Shown here piece by piece: positions 33,654 to 44,958 of a stretch of DNA of 64,000 bases (the stretch's first letter is position 1; every line of letters begins with the position of its first letter). A program made the translations under genes and the position numbers. Below the pieces are notes generated by a model. The model saw nothing but the letters and a program-made list of their open reading frames with translations. It had not been told where the DNA came from and did no database searches. Source of the DNA: Cyclaneusma minus (taxonomy: Eukaryota > Ascomycota > Leotiomycetes > Marthamycetales > Marthamycetaceae); contig JAKZHN010000013.1 of the NCBI GenBank assembly GCA_037179335.1, positions 496,001-560,000 of the forward strand. The letters run 5' to 3'.

Positions 33654-35269
33654 TCAAGCAAACTTCTTACTCTCCTTCGAAGTCTCCTCCATCTCCTTCC
33701 TCATAATCTCATTAAACTCCTCCCACCCCTCCAAATAAAGATGATGTCCCGCCTTCTGCACGACAACCACCCGGGCCTGTCCATTCTCCCTCTTCTTCTC
33801 CTCCTCATTCGCCGTCTTCAACGCCTTCTCCCTCTCCTCCTTCAGTTTCTGTTCCGCCGCAAACCCTCCCGCCACGTCCATCCAATCCCTATCTCCATAC
33901 ATCATCACCACCGGAATCCCCGTTTCCTTCGTGATCGGCTCGCTTGCTCCTGCCGGTGTAATGGGCTTAGGCAGCGGCTGTCTCCCAACCCTCTGGATCC
34001 GCCTAATTAGCGGCGAGCGTGCAAACGCTCCGGGCGCCAGGATGTATGCGAGTGCATATTCACCGCTGCCTCGTTGACGAAACAATGAGTACGAATATTC
34101 GTGTAGTGCCTGCGCTTCGTCGCTAGGCAAGTGTGAGAAGCGCCGCGATGTCCAGCCGGAGACGAGGCGTGGTCCGAGGGGCCCTGACCAGCGGACAAAG
34201 CTGAAAGGAGAGAAGTTTGCGTCCCAGAGATAGACGGCCCATTTGGGCATGCTGCGTTTGGGGGGATCTTTCTTTTTGCTGCTTGTGGATTTCGCACTGT
34301 TGGCGCTCTTGTCGCGGCCGTTGTTCACAATGTCGTTTTCGCCATCTTGCGTAAATTCGTTCATCATGGTTGATTCTTCGGGCTTGGGCATGTCGTCGTT
34401 CACCGCATTGGGATCTTCAGGGATTCCTACAGGCGATGCTAGTATGAGTTTGTTGAGACGCCCTGGGTACTTGAGGGCGTAGGCGGTTGCCATGTAGCCG
34501 CCCATGCTGTGGCCTAGCAGTGTGAATTTGTCAATCTTTTTGAGAATGCGCCACTCCTCGAGCGCATCTATGAACCAGTTCTCGGCCTCGGTAATCTTCC
34601 CCTGCTTGTCTTTGGCACTGATTCTGAAGGGTGGCCTGCTGCTCCGCCCCATCCCTAACATGTCCAGCGCATAGAGCTTCCATCCCTTGACACGACTCAG
34701 CCCCTCGAAATTCTTATAGAAGAAGCCGAGACCGGCACCGTAACCATGCAGCATGACCAGGTTTTCTTCGACGTCTTCGTCTATTCTCTCGACCGAGAAC
34801 TCGTTGATGGCTCGGTTCTTGCCGCTTAATTGTACCAGATTCGAATGCCATAGGCGGGGGCCGTAGGGATCGGTCTTAGACGTCGTCCGGACAGGTTCAG
34901 CAGATTTTGCGGGGTCCGAGTCGACTGTTCCATTGTTTGCGGAAGCAGCGTTTACAGGGGCAGTAGCAGTGTGTAACTGAGTCGGAGGGGCCTTGAGATA
35001 TGGGACATAGGAGAGGACACGATGCTCTGCAGCCGCGGGAGATACACTGGCCCACTACCAAAGCATCAGCATTTCTAACCTGAGAATAGTAGTGGCGACT
35101 ATGTGGATCTCACCCATTGACTGGCACCCTCCTTCAAGCCTAGAGGGAAATACGAGGACCAGTTGCTATTATTACTCGGAGCCTCCTTCTTCTCCCTGTT
35201 TCTCGCCAGCATCGGCTGCTGGCCACGACCCCTCGCATCGTCGCTGGACGACTCGGCAGAAGGAGACAT
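33654..35269 (-). CDS. Alpha/beta hydrolase of the Cld1/Ict1/ABHD5 family
   Basis: Exons 35114-35269 and 33654-35054; 518 residues from ATG 35269. The open frame extends to 35404 without an ATG, so the start is not certain. Lipid acyl hydrolase or acyltransferase family (yeast Cld1 deacylates mitochondrial cardiolipin; Ict1 acylates lysophosphatidic acid). Visible: oxyanion strand MLHGYGAGLGFFYKN, LDMLGMGRSSRP, nucleophile elbow GHSMGGYMA, a Lys/Ser-rich insert (about residues 275-310), acid region MMYGDRDWMD, and the catalytic His in AGHHLYLEG. The family's HX4D motif reads HHLYLE here. Which lipid it acts on, and whether it is mitochondrial, cannot be told from sequence. Confidence 0.8.
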
Positions 35270-36131
35270 TTCTTGGAGATATTGGATTTCGCTATTATCG
35301 GCTTTCTTTAGGATTTCGGCGAGGAAGTTCTGGTAGTGTTTGTCGGCGAGGGAGTATAGGTTGATGGATCGCAGGCGCGATAGAGGAACCCGTGAGGAAG
35401 ACAACTTGGCTCAGAACGGGTGAAAGGCGAAGGAGAGTCCGCCTTTCATAGATCTTTCAGCAAGCCACATTCATCCGTCCCACGGACCGGAGTTAGGGTA
35501 TAAGCGCAAAGAATGCCCCTAAAGTCTGACAATCCCGAGAACGATGACGAGTAGTGCTGTCGCCTGTCACCTGTGGCGCCTCAAAGCTGGAACATCGAAA
35601 GCGCTGGTGCCGAATGAATCGATTGGTTCTCGAAGTTGCAGGCGGCCTTAGCTGAGGATAGTTGCAGTAGTAATTGCAGTAGCAAGTCATTCGAGCGGAA
35701 CAGGCGTGAAGGCCTTTTTATCTCAATACCTTGATGAACAGAATGCACCCTTCTACAGACTCCGAAACAGATCCCGACTCGCAGCTCCGTCGTCATGTTT
35801 GGGCCGCCCCAGCGTGGCAAGCCGCCGGGATGCTCTCCCGCCAAATTAGAGTGTCGGAATCAGCCCCGTGTGGCTGGGCGTGGCACAGTGAAGTCGCGAC
35901 CGGGGTGCAAACGACTCAAGCTCGACACGCCTCAACTCCATCTCTCAACATCCCAAGCCCAACTTCCAGACTCACTACTCAGGACGCAGTCTTGCGCAAT
36001 TCAGAACCCGCAATCTGTGACTGTATCTCATTCCAGGCCATGAAAATCCAATAGCCGCATCCACGGGCTCTGTCCGATCTGACACCCGCTCGTAGCGACT
36101 CTGACAATAATAATTCCCAGCATCGTTCAAC
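35270..36131. other. Divergent promoter region between the hydrolase and spo7
   Basis: Shared 0.86-kb upstream region. Short ORFs have no conserved features. Confidence 0.5.
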
Positions 36132-37658
36132 ATGTCCGAGGAAAAGCTCGACCAGATCGTCAAAGGAACTCCCCAGCCCGGCTCCCACCTTGCCCTCCCA
36201 ACCTCCGGCGTCACCACCTCTTCGCCCGGCAATGAACCTCCCATGAGACCCTCCGACCCTTTAGCCTCTCTGCCGTCCTCGCCGCCGCAAATCTACCTGA
36301 ACCTCCTTATTCTCGAAGCATCTTTGCGCGCCCAGTATCTCGAACTGCGCGCGCGACGGCGTCAATATACATTTTTCCTGACTCTGCTGGGGCTGTGGTT
36401 GAGCTATTTCGGATATGCTTATTTTCTCGCTCCGAGAGAAGACGGCAGCGGCGTGGGTGGTTCGGTATACTGGGTTGTGGAGGTGACGGAGAAATTGGCG
36501 CTCATGGGAGGTGTTTGTACGGGCTTGTTGGTCTGGGGAACTGGGCAGTGGGAGCGAGGTATTCGGTGGCCGAGGCGCTGGCTAGGGATTACGAACCGCG
36601 GATTGCGGGGATTCAATGCTAAGCTGGTGGTGATCAAGGGGCCATGGTGGAAGGAAGCTCTCTCCATGCTGGCATTCTTCTTCTCCAGCGGCCTGTTTTC
36701 AAATACGCCGAGCAGCTCCTACAGATACGTGGACCACGCGCTGATGATCGAGGCGGAAAAGGAGGCAAAGACGGGAAGTCTACATCGAGGCCTACCAAAT
36801 ATACACGAAGACGACGATCCACATGGACGAGAAGAAGACTTGTCGCCTGGAGGAGATCATGTGCAGCTTCTGCTACTCCCCAAGCCCTTTTCTCCCGGCT
36901 TTCGCGAGAATTGGGATATATATCGCAGTGAGTACTGGGCCAAGGAGAACGAAAGACGAGCAATCCTGCGCGCTAAACTAAAGGAACACGATCGCCGCCT
37001 GGCAAAAGAACAGGGCGGATGGCTATGGTGGACAGGCTGGCGAGGCTGGCGACGAATCAAAGGCAGCAGACGGCCCGGAGACATCGAGAGAACGAATTCG
37101 CACGGCCGACACGGAGAGAAGATAGACCAGAGAAGGCGTCGTAGCGGCAGCATCAGAAGCAGCTCCTTCGGCTCACGCAGCTCAACACCCGTTCCCGACG
37201 GCGACGACCATCTCGGCCCCGGACGCACGCGAGCTGGCAGCACCGCCTCCAACGCATCTGCTGGTGGCTCCGAGCGACGCAAGAAGAAAACACCTAGAAT
37301 GCCACGGCTCACACCGGCAGGGTCTCGAGCCGCGACGCCCACGATGCCGGAATGGAGTTCTCCTCTGCAGCGGGAGAATAGCTTAGGGCTGGAGTCCGAT
37401 GATAGCGAGCGGCCCATAACGCCGCAGTCTAACGATGGAGGTTCGATGAGGTCTTTGAGGGGTTCTGCGAGGGGCAGTAGTAGACCTGGTACGCCGAGGG
37501 AGAGCGATGGGGGCTCGATGAGGTCGTTGAGGGGTTCTACGAGGGCTAGTGAAAGGCCTATTACGCCAAGAGAGAGTGATGCGGGTTCAACGAGGTCGCT
37601 GAGGGGGTCTGCGAGGGGGAGGGGTGGGATTAGTCCTGTGCGGAAGGAATCACCGTGA
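36132..37658 (+). CDS. spo7: Spo7, regulatory subunit of the nuclear-envelope lipin phosphatase
   Basis: Intronless, 508 residues. Spo7 pairs with Nem1 in the nuclear/ER membrane to dephosphorylate and activate lipin (Pah1), setting triacylglycerol and membrane synthesis. Visible: the conserved IYLNLLILEASLRAQYLELRARRRQY (52-79), first membrane span FFLTLLGLWLSYFGYAYFL (81-99), second KLALMGGVCTGLLVWGTG (121-138), RWPRRWLG, and KLVVIKGPWWKE. The region FSPGFRENWDIYRSEYWAKENERR is also family-like. The C-terminal third is basic, Ser/Arg-rich and ends in three ~24-residue repeats (SMRSLRGSARG, PGTPRESDGG type) with many SP/TP sites. It is longer than yeast Spo7 (259 residues), mainly from this tail. 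Confidence 0.9.
   Translation: MSEEKLDQIVKGTPQPGSHLALPTSGVTTSSPGNEPPMRPSDPLASLPSSPPQIYLNLLILEASLRAQYLELRARRRQYTFFLTLLGLWLSYFGYAYFLAPREDGSGVGGSVYWVVEVTEKLALMGGVCTGLLVWGTGQWERGIRWPRRWLGITNRGLRGFNAKLVVIKGPWWKEALSMLAFFFSSGLFSNTPSSSYRYVDHALMIEAEKEAKTGSLHRGLPNIHEDDDPHGREEDLSPGGDHVQLLLLPKPFSPGFRENWDIYRSEYWAKENERRAILRAKLKEHDRRLAKEQGGWLWWTGWRGWRRIKGSRRPGDIERTNSHGRHGEKIDQRRRRSGSIRSSSFGSRSSTPVPDGDDHLGPGRTRAGSTASNASAGGSERRKKKTPRMPRLTPAGSRAATPTMPEWSSPLQRENSLGLESDDSERPITPQSNDGGSMRSLRGSARGSSRPGTPRESDGGSMRSLRGSTRASERPITPRESDAGSTRSLRGSARGRGGISPVRKESP
37404..37626 (+). repeat. In-frame tandem repeat at the spo7 3' end
   Basis: Three copies of about 72 bp encode R-P-x-T-P-x-E/Q-S-D/N-x-G-S-x-R-S-L-R-G-S-x-R-(G/A). 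Third-codon changes show they are diverged. Confidence 0.85.
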
Positions 37659-38115
37659 GAAGGAAGTGTTTGAGTAGTCTATCAATACCCATGTTATGGA
37701 GCCTTGTCTTTTTTCCATGCATGCAGGCGACCCTGTCATTGCGTAAGTGCGTTCGATCATCATGCAGTTCCGTGTCGTTGCGAATAAATTCCTCATCTAG
37801 TCAGCGGGCTTCGAGTTTTCACCACCTCGAAGTCGTCAAATCGCCAATTGATCTCCCCTTGGAATTTTCTGCAGCCGGTCAAGATGGCCCGTGTCCGCAC
37901 CCTGCGCACGCTTACGAGAAGCTTGCTGTCCCTCCACCTTTTTTTTTTTTTTTTCCACATTTATCCCAGACCTCCCGAGAATCCATGGTTCGAATTTCGA
38001 ATTTCAGAGCGACTGCAGATTTGTTTTTTTTTTTTCATCCTGGTCTTTATCCGCACTAATCCCCATGCGTTTTTGTACCGCTTTGTTAAGCCTATTCTCA
38101 TCAATAGTTCACCAC
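37659..38115. other. 3' flank of spo7, poly-T tracts
   Basis: Holds a long T run near 37938-37954 and another near 38025. No gene is seen. Confidence 0.5.
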
Positions 38116-38187
38116 GGGCTTGTGGTTTAGTGGTATAATACTCCCTTAGCATGGGAGTGGTCCGGGGTTCGATTCCCCGCGAGTCCA
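38116..38187 (+). tRNA. tRNA-Ala (AGC)
   Basis: Cloverleaf: acceptor GGGCTTG/CGAGTCC, A box TGGTTTAGTGG, anticodon arm CTCCC-TTAGCAT-GGGAG (anticodon AGC), T arm CCGGGGTTCGATTCCCCG, discriminator A at 38187. No intron. A T8 run at 38223-38230 is a possible Pol III terminator. Confidence 0.95.
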
Positions 38188-39846
38188 GTAATTGGAGGTT
38201 TAATTCCTCTGTTGTCCATATGTTTTTTTTCGCTTTTGGTGTCAATTTTGTCATCGTGCTGTGTGTGAACTATTATTATTGGCTTAATAAAGGTGGTATC
38301 TTTTCTTCTTCTTTTTCTGATGTTCAATTGATCGGACAATAATACCTTGCTTGAGCCTTGCTGTGGCACCACGCATGGGACAGCCCCAGACATGCTGCTG
38401 TGGTTACTCTTTCAATCTTTGAATTTACACACGTTTGTAATTTTTCTATTCTGAATCTATATGCTCCCTCTGGCTCTCTCTCTAGCTCACGATTCTGCTT
38501 CTTTGGTTTGACCAGATTTTGCATATTGGAGGTTTTCCCGGAAATTGCAAATATATACTTTTCTGAGTTTTCCTAACAAAGGCCACAGGCCGGGTCGCTC
38601 AGACAGTCGTGCTCAGAAACTGGGACACGTTGGATGGGAATACGAAATAGTTGGAATTTCCCCCATGAACAGTCATGTTTTTCATGATGGGACTTGGAAT
38701 AATGGACGAGCGAGTTAACTGTGAGTAATGAGAGTTTCGAGATCCAAGCCTTTGAGAGCTTGGAAACTTGAAGCTAGCTGATACAGAAAGGTTTTCTATC
38801 CCGGGATCTAGAGTGAAAAGGAGGCTTGAGAACTAGGAGATCGAGGAGTCAAGCCAATTTTTGGTCGGTTGTCACTAGTGCCCTTGGAACTTGGAGAAAT
38901 TGGAGAAGTTGAGACGCACTTCAAACTTTGGAAAGATGGAAGGTAGGTTCCATTTTTGGGTAAATGTAGAAGGCCGCCGCAGAGAATAAGAGATCATAGA
39001 TTGATTATTTATTTGAAGAGAGAGAGAAACCGGATCAAACCTGCAGGCCTGCAGCCGACGAAGTGACAAAACTTCATGATCTGTTTTTTTTTTTTTTTTT
39101 TTGGAAATGTGCGATTGTAGAGTCGTAAGAACATGGAATTGGTTCCAGCTTGCAAGAAGAAAAATAAACCGAAATTTGCGAAATTGAGATTTCGGGAATG
39201 AGCTGCTATGCCGTGGTTATGAGAAGGTGTCGCGTCATTTCTAGATGGTCTGGATGTTTCTGGAAACCTGATGCGAGAGGGGAGGCGGTTTCTAAGGATT
39301 CTCGAAGTATTGGTGGGAGTGAGATGATCACATGTGAGTGTGGAGTGATGAGTGAGAAGAGGTGATCGAAGGATTTGGATTTAAGACACAGGGGTTTTGT
39401 TTTGTGTCTATGTGATATATAGAAAATCTTGAAGCGCACTTCTTCTCACAAGCTTGTGATATAGGTAGCTATCAAGACTGGAAGAGCCCGAGGCTGGATA
39501 TGATCCAGATAATAGTAGCGCGTGACTAAAAAGAAAACATACCGTAAAGAGCAGAACGGACGGGGTATTAGCCTGAGAAATCTCCTTGCTCGAGAATCCA
39601 CGGAGATGGAGAAAACGACGGGGTAGGGTATAATGAGTGCCAAAAACAGGAAACGGAACGCCAAAACAAAGCAGAAAAATGAAGCAGCGCCGTCAAACCC
39701 TACCCCAGTAACCTTGACCCAGTAATCCTACCCCAGTAGCAACGCCGTGAATATCCACCTTTGCCGAATGTTGCCCGTTTCCATGTCCGTCGTAAAGACC
39801 CCTAAGCCATAGTATACCTATGCGCGTATCCCATCATATAACCATC
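38188..39846. other. Gene-free AT-leaning stretch
   Basis: 1.66 kb with a T18-class run near 39085-39101 and many GGAGA/CTTGGAA words, but no clear array and no supported gene. It may hold decayed repeats. Confidence 0.4.
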
Positions 39847-40686
39847 TCAAGCACCGCCCCCTCGCTTCCTCGGCACAATCCTCCTCCCCCTCCTCTTCGC
39901 CACAACAGCCGGGTCCCAGACGCCCGCAAAGAGGTCATCACACTCATCTTCATCCTCAGAATCAAACACCACTGTCCCGTCCTCTTCCTCCCCATCCAGT
40001 TTATCCACTCTATTCTCTAACCCACCCTTCCCCATCCCTTCTCCACTCCACTCCTCCTCGCCAGCATCGTCCGCATCTCTCCAATCCACACAACTAGCCA
40101 CCCTCTTAGTCTCCAAGATATATTTCCCAATCTTATAGCGTTGCGTAGCTTCTTTGGCATCAACGTATTTCCAACCTAGCACGGCGCTGCAGATGGTACA
40201 GGATATGTCGGCGACGACGTGGGCGCCGGTTACTAGTTGGCGGCTGCAGGCGCGGCCGATGCGGGTGTTGATTAGGTCGCGGGATGTTGATGGGGGCGAG
40301 ACGAGAAAGGCGCGGCCATGGCGGCCGGTGAAGCCTTTGGATACGATTTGGGAGACGAATGCTATGTCGGTTGCGCAGGTTGAGCAGCGGAGTGTGTCGG
40401 GGGAGGTGCGGGATAGGGTGGGTTTCTTGATGGACGGTTTCTTCTTGGTAGACGGTTTCTCTGTTTTGTTCGCTTTCAGATATCGACGGCGAGAGAAGAA
40501 GTGGGGTTCGGGGGGGGAGGAGCTGGGCGAGAGCGAGGGGGAGCTGCTGAGTGAAGTGGTCGAGGAATTTGAGGCCTCGGATGGGATGCTGGTGGTTGAG
40601 GATTTGCGGCGACGGAAGGGAAAGCTGGGGAGGAGATAGAGAGGGAATACGGGTCGCGGATGCAAAGCCACAGTGTCCGCGGGCAT
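39847..40686 (-). CDS. Yippee/Mis18-fold zinc-binding protein
   Basis: Single exon, 279 residues from ATG 40686 (the open frame continues upstream without ATG). The N-terminus is Ser/Pro/Lys-rich. The Yippee domain (about 100-205) shows the paired zinc knuckles C-S-T-C and C-T-I-C, with SKGFTGRHGRAFLV, TGAHVVADISC, LGWKYVDAKEATQRYKIGKYILE, all typical of Yippee proteins (yeast Moh1 type). These fold like cereblon and Mis18 domains; cellular roles in fungi are poorly defined. The tail is acidic (DSEDEDECDDLF) ending in a basic RRGRRIVPRKR. Divergent from the antizyme gene. Confidence 0.85.
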   Translation of the reverse strand: MPADTVALHPRPVFPLYLLPSFPFRRRKSSTTSIPSEASNSSTTSLSSSPSLSPSSSPPEPHFFSRRRYLKANKTEKPSTKKKPSIKKPTLSRTSPDTLRCSTCATDIAFVSQIVSKGFTGRHGRAFLVSPPSTSRDLINTRIGRACSRQLVTGAHVVADISCTICSAVLGWKYVDAKEATQRYKIGKYILETKRVASCVDWRDADDAGEEEWSGEGMGKGGLENRVDKLDGEEEDGTVVFDSEDEDECDDLFAGVWDPAVVAKRRGRRIVPRKRGGGA

Positions 40687-41712
40687 GATTGTAGAGACAA
40701 AGCTGTCAGAGCTGTCGTTTGTGCTCTCGGGCAATAGCTCGGCTTGTAGAGGAATGGAAATGGCTCATTTGGGGTCAAGTGAGTAGGTGCAAACTGCAAT
40801 CAGCGATGGTACATGAGGGAAGCCGAAGCACAGACTGGCATACCGGTGACAGACATACCTTAGTCGGATACCACTCTCAAAGGGCTGAGGTCATGAGTCG
40901 TTTCATCGAAGCATCCCAAAGTGACGAACCACATGAACGACTTCCCCACTTGGCAACCGTCGTGTCACCCTCTCCGCGCTTTCCGATAAAGCGCGAGTCC
41001 TTGATAAGCCCGAATGCTCTGGTATATCCTAAATACTCGAATAGCGGTATTGCCAACGCACATCGCATCCCTACATCAATGTAATTACTTTCACCGTCCT
41101 TTGCTCCTACCCGCACCTGGTCATAGTAATACATGCAGAAGAAGTCCGAGAGGTTGGCTTGATGGGCTGTCTTTCGCGTGCTGTTACTGCTACCTTAGTC
41201 TGTAAGTCACCGGAGGTCGATAACTTTCTCATTCAGCACGATATAGAAGACGCTTTCAGTCAATGTTCAGAATGGACAACGATCGTGACAAAGCCGTTGA
41301 GAAGAAAGGCCAATATCCCAATAACCAGAACAAGATCAAGTCTGGGATCGACTAAGCAGAATAAAGTCATAGCCAGGCACGTGCCCCACGCTGATTGGCC
41401 GTCAAGCGCTAGCGTGCCCCGCCTTTCTCCCCAAAAACGCTTTCTTGCGACCACCGGCGGACGCCTTCTTAAACTCTCTCCTCAGTCTTGCGCCAAAACC
41501 GAAGCACCACGAACTTTTTTCAACTTATCAAATCGCTGCCACCGCAACCCTGCCTCTCGCCTTCACACCCTCTCCAGTACCGCTCTCCACAAGATCAATC
41601 CCAGCTCGAAGTCCGACTTGCGCCCTCCACCCGTCGCTGACCATCGTCAATCCACAATCCACCTTCACCGACACTCTAAAATCCATCGAGAAACCACCGA
41701 AAATCAGTCGCA
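40687..41712. other. Divergent promoter region and antizyme 5' leader
   Basis: About 1 kb. The right end is C/T-rich and probably the antizyme leader. Short ORFs in it are not supported. Confidence 0.5.
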
Positions 41713-42730
41713 ATGGCGTACAGTAAAATGAATAATAATTCCAGTAGTAGTAGTAGTAGCGGCAGACGTGCCAACGTCCTTGCCAGCTGCTACGCTGTCG
41801 ACTCTTCGGCCATGCTGAAGGGCTTCCACTACTCCACTACCGGCGCCGACGGTATGTGAACTTTTCGCGAACTGCCCTTTCCTCCCCCACTATCCCAATC
41901 ACAAATCGAACCCCGACTGACATCTCCCAGGGGCAAAGTGGTATCCCTGAGGCTCTGTGCTCAGGGCTCGCCACCCCCCCATCAAGCCCCCCTCTTGCGG
42001 CCCTAACGTCAGCCAACGAGCTGGCCCTCCCCAAGAAACGTCAAGTTTCTGGGAGCAGGTCGCCGCGACATCGCCGCAAAGAGGGGGCAGCGTACACGAT
42101 CCGGGAAGAGTGTGAGAGGCTCTTCTGCGACACCTTGCAGTCTACATTTCCGGGTGAGGGAAATGTCGTACGCGCAGGCTCGGTCGGATCGCGTGCGCAC
42201 GATCGTGCGAATCGTATAAATACAAATACGACCATGAATAGGCTTTCGCCGCCAGAATCTGAACACGACAAGCAGATGGAGGCGAGAGGCTATTTCGGGA
42301 GACGGAATAAGAATGCGGTGTTGGCTTGGATGGAGGTGTGGGACTACGTGGGTGGGTCGAGTTTTAGGGGGTTCGTGGTGGGCGACACGCTGTTCTTCTT
42401 TTTCCACAATGGGGATGTTGGGCGCGAGCTGAAGCAAGGGTATGTGAATTTCCTTGCCTTCTGTTCTGTTACGAGGTTGGGACGAAGTTGGGTGTTAGTC
42501 GAGTGATGCTGACATACTACAGACTCATGGCTATGATTGAGCTTGCCGACTCGACATTCGCCTGCTCCAAGGTCGTAGTCTGTCTCGACCGAGCCATCAC
42601 CGACGAAGACGGACAAGCCTTGATGAAGAATTTGCAGTGGGTAGGCTTCGAGCTGATCACGCTTGATGCCTGGTCTGGCAAAGTCGACACGACTAGTAAC
42701 AAGTGGTTGTTCTTGTCCATGGAAGTTTAG
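41713..42730 (+). CDS. oaz1: Ornithine decarboxylase antizyme, +1 programmed frameshift
   Basis: Antizyme binds ornithine decarboxylase, inhibits it and sends it to the proteasome; polyamines promote the frameshift needed to make it. Exons 41713-41851, 41931-42439 and 42523-42730. ORF1 begins MAYSKMNNN, has a Ser run coded by AGT repeats, and ends at TGA 41948-41950 just after AKWYP. ORF2, in the +1 frame, continues EALCSGLATPPSSPP and runs to the antizyme fold: AWMEVWDYVGG, GDTLFFFFHNGD, VVVCLDRA, LMKNLQWVGFELITLDAW and the end SNKWLFLSMEV. Skipping the T at 41948 yields 284 residues. The ORF2 family match is clear; frameshifting rather than alternative splicing is inferred from the family. 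Confidence 0.9.
41945..41951 (+). promoter_or_regulatory. +1 ribosomal frameshift site (CCC TGA G)
   Basis: ORF1 reads TGG TAT CCC TGA; the +1 frame reads GAG from 41949. The slow stop codon TGA directly follows the shift codon CCC, as in other antizymes, where the shift occurs at the codon before UGA. Confidence 0.75.
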
Positions 42731-44958
42731 GCAGGGGTCCAACGATTTGGAGCGGAAGGTTCAAAAGGGCTTAGTAGCGATTGCAGATTCTTGCGGGCGC
42801 TTTTCCAATTGCTATGCATGGCTTAGGAAGTTCTACTGTAGTCTGGCGAATCCCTTCAACGTTGTCTTTTAGCTGTTATGAGCGATACTCTGGGCAGAAA
42901 GTTTAATACAACGCTTCCTCCAATTTCAGATACACCACCCACACCTCTTCACAACATTGATCGTCATTTTTTGGAAGAAGCGCATTTGATACTCCGATTC
43001 TTCCCACACTTTCTTTATTTTCGCCGGACATGAATTTTGAAAATGCCTCGCCCCAATTCCCCATGCTCGCATCTGCGGACATACAACAATCACTCCTCCG
43101 CTCACAGTGACCCCAGTGGTGATGGTCGCAAAATTCCTCGTGCCCGACCCGTCCAAAAAGCTGATACGTCGTCCTCGGTGGCTCTTACGCCCGCATCTCG
43201 ACTGCCCGCCCACTATCTCCTCCGCCCCGTGCTTTCTGGAGTTGGAGGAACGGACTTTGCATGCCATGCGATTGATTGCTGTGATGGAAATCTGAAAGGA
43301 TGAAGTAAGGTAGCCAGTGTAGGTAGTTCTTCTCGTGCCTCTTCCGGCCAGGGCTGTCCTCGTTCAACCGTCATCAGAACAGAGTCAAGACTGCGTTATG
43401 ATTTATTCCAGGTCCATGACGGGTGTTGCTTTTACCTAGACCCCGTCTGGGGCAATATCTGAATCTAGGGCTCTAGGGCCGCCTTTCCCAAAGCCAAATG
43501 TAAAACACTCTGATTATAAAGATTTCTTTCATAGGTAATCGGGCAGACTGTATCTGCGTTTACCAACCAAACCAGTAGCACATCTCTTACCTGGTACCTA
43601 GGCTTTCGGTTTTCCACACTCACACACAACGCCTCTGAAAATTCATACCCACCTAGCCTTTGCTGAGTATTCCCATCCCTCTTCCCTTGTTCGCCGGCTA
43701 TAGGTAAGCATGAATAGACGTAACTTGTTCAGAGCATTTCGGAAGTTGAGAATAAAGGCTAAACACCAAATGGGAGAAACCTGAAAACTGAAAATGAGAG
43801 CCTGAGAGGCGTGGCAGATCCGATCTTCGGGGTTGGCATGTGCCCAGTTACCTAGGTAGGTTGGGAACAACCTTTGACAGGCAAGGTTTGAGTTTTTTTT
43901 TTTTTTTTTTGTCAAGATGGGGTCTGGGACCGGGGGTTGTTGGAGGAAATGGAATGCAAGGGAAGCAGATAGGTATGTGGAGGTTGATAAGTGTTTGTGG
44001 GAATGGAATGAAGGAAGTGGATTTTATGGTAGGGAGGTGGGAGGGGGAAGATGGATGGTGTGGGATGGTAGGATGTAGGATTGGATACCACGTGGACTAA
44101 GGTAGTGGGGAGGTTGGTGTTGGCGAGAGATGTGGAATAGGGGGATAGTATTGTGGTGATTTGAGCGAGAAGCTGATACAAGCGAGAAGCTGATAGACAG
44201 GGTGTGGGGTATGGGTCTGAAGATCGTTAGTTACCTAGGTAATAATTGGCTGTATTATGTGAGGAGTCGATATCCTTGGAAGACTCAAGACACCATTCAA
44301 TTCAAACACGATGGGTATTGGCAGCTATGAGCTCATGGTTTTCGAACTTCGAACTTCTGTTTCTCCATAGTTCATGCCCATATACTCACGGCCGCTAGCA
44401 CCTATCTCGCAATCGAAGTTTGCGGCTCACCTTGCTACATGTAAAGAGATATACATATCCCAACGACACGGATATGATCTACAGAACACCAATCAGCAAG
44501 TAGATTGTAACTTGGAGATCATCTCCTCAAGTACTCAAACTCAGGCAGGAGATAGAAGGTCGAAAAAAACTTTATCGTCATCGTTCGGTATTATCTTGCG
44601 AAGGAGTAAGGCAAAGGAAAGTGTCATCCAAAGCCCCAGGCAATTCTCTTTCCTCCATCCATCATACAACAGCACTCAGAACACAGACAGAATAATACAA
44701 GGTTAAGCGGTCTTCCTAGACATACCGTTGCGTTCCATTTCCCATCGCTTTTGTATACCAAACCCCTCACACCTAGCCATGTCCCAGATTCCCGTAACTC
44801 CCTAGCCCACCTGAAGGCAGCCCGATAGAAACACAGACATTAGATCTCAACACTCTCTCATCAGCTCAACCCCTTTGTCCCACGATTCCACTCAGACAAC
44901 ACTCTCTTTCTTCCTCCCCACCACCATGTCCACAAGTTCCTGTTGAAGTCCCGAACCA
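42731..44958. other. Gene-poor region 3' of the antizyme gene
   Basis: 2.2 kb; TACCTAGGTA palindromes at 43849 and 44232, TACATGTA at 44436 and a T16 run near 43894. The minus strand at 43960-44180 is a pyrimidine-rich tract. No gene supported. Confidence 0.45.

Noticed and set aside
41852..41930. Antizyme ORF2 reached by alternative splicing instead of frameshift
   Set aside because: The clear CCCAG acceptor gives ORF1 followed by TGA at the expected place for an antizyme; no equally good acceptor one base away was seen.
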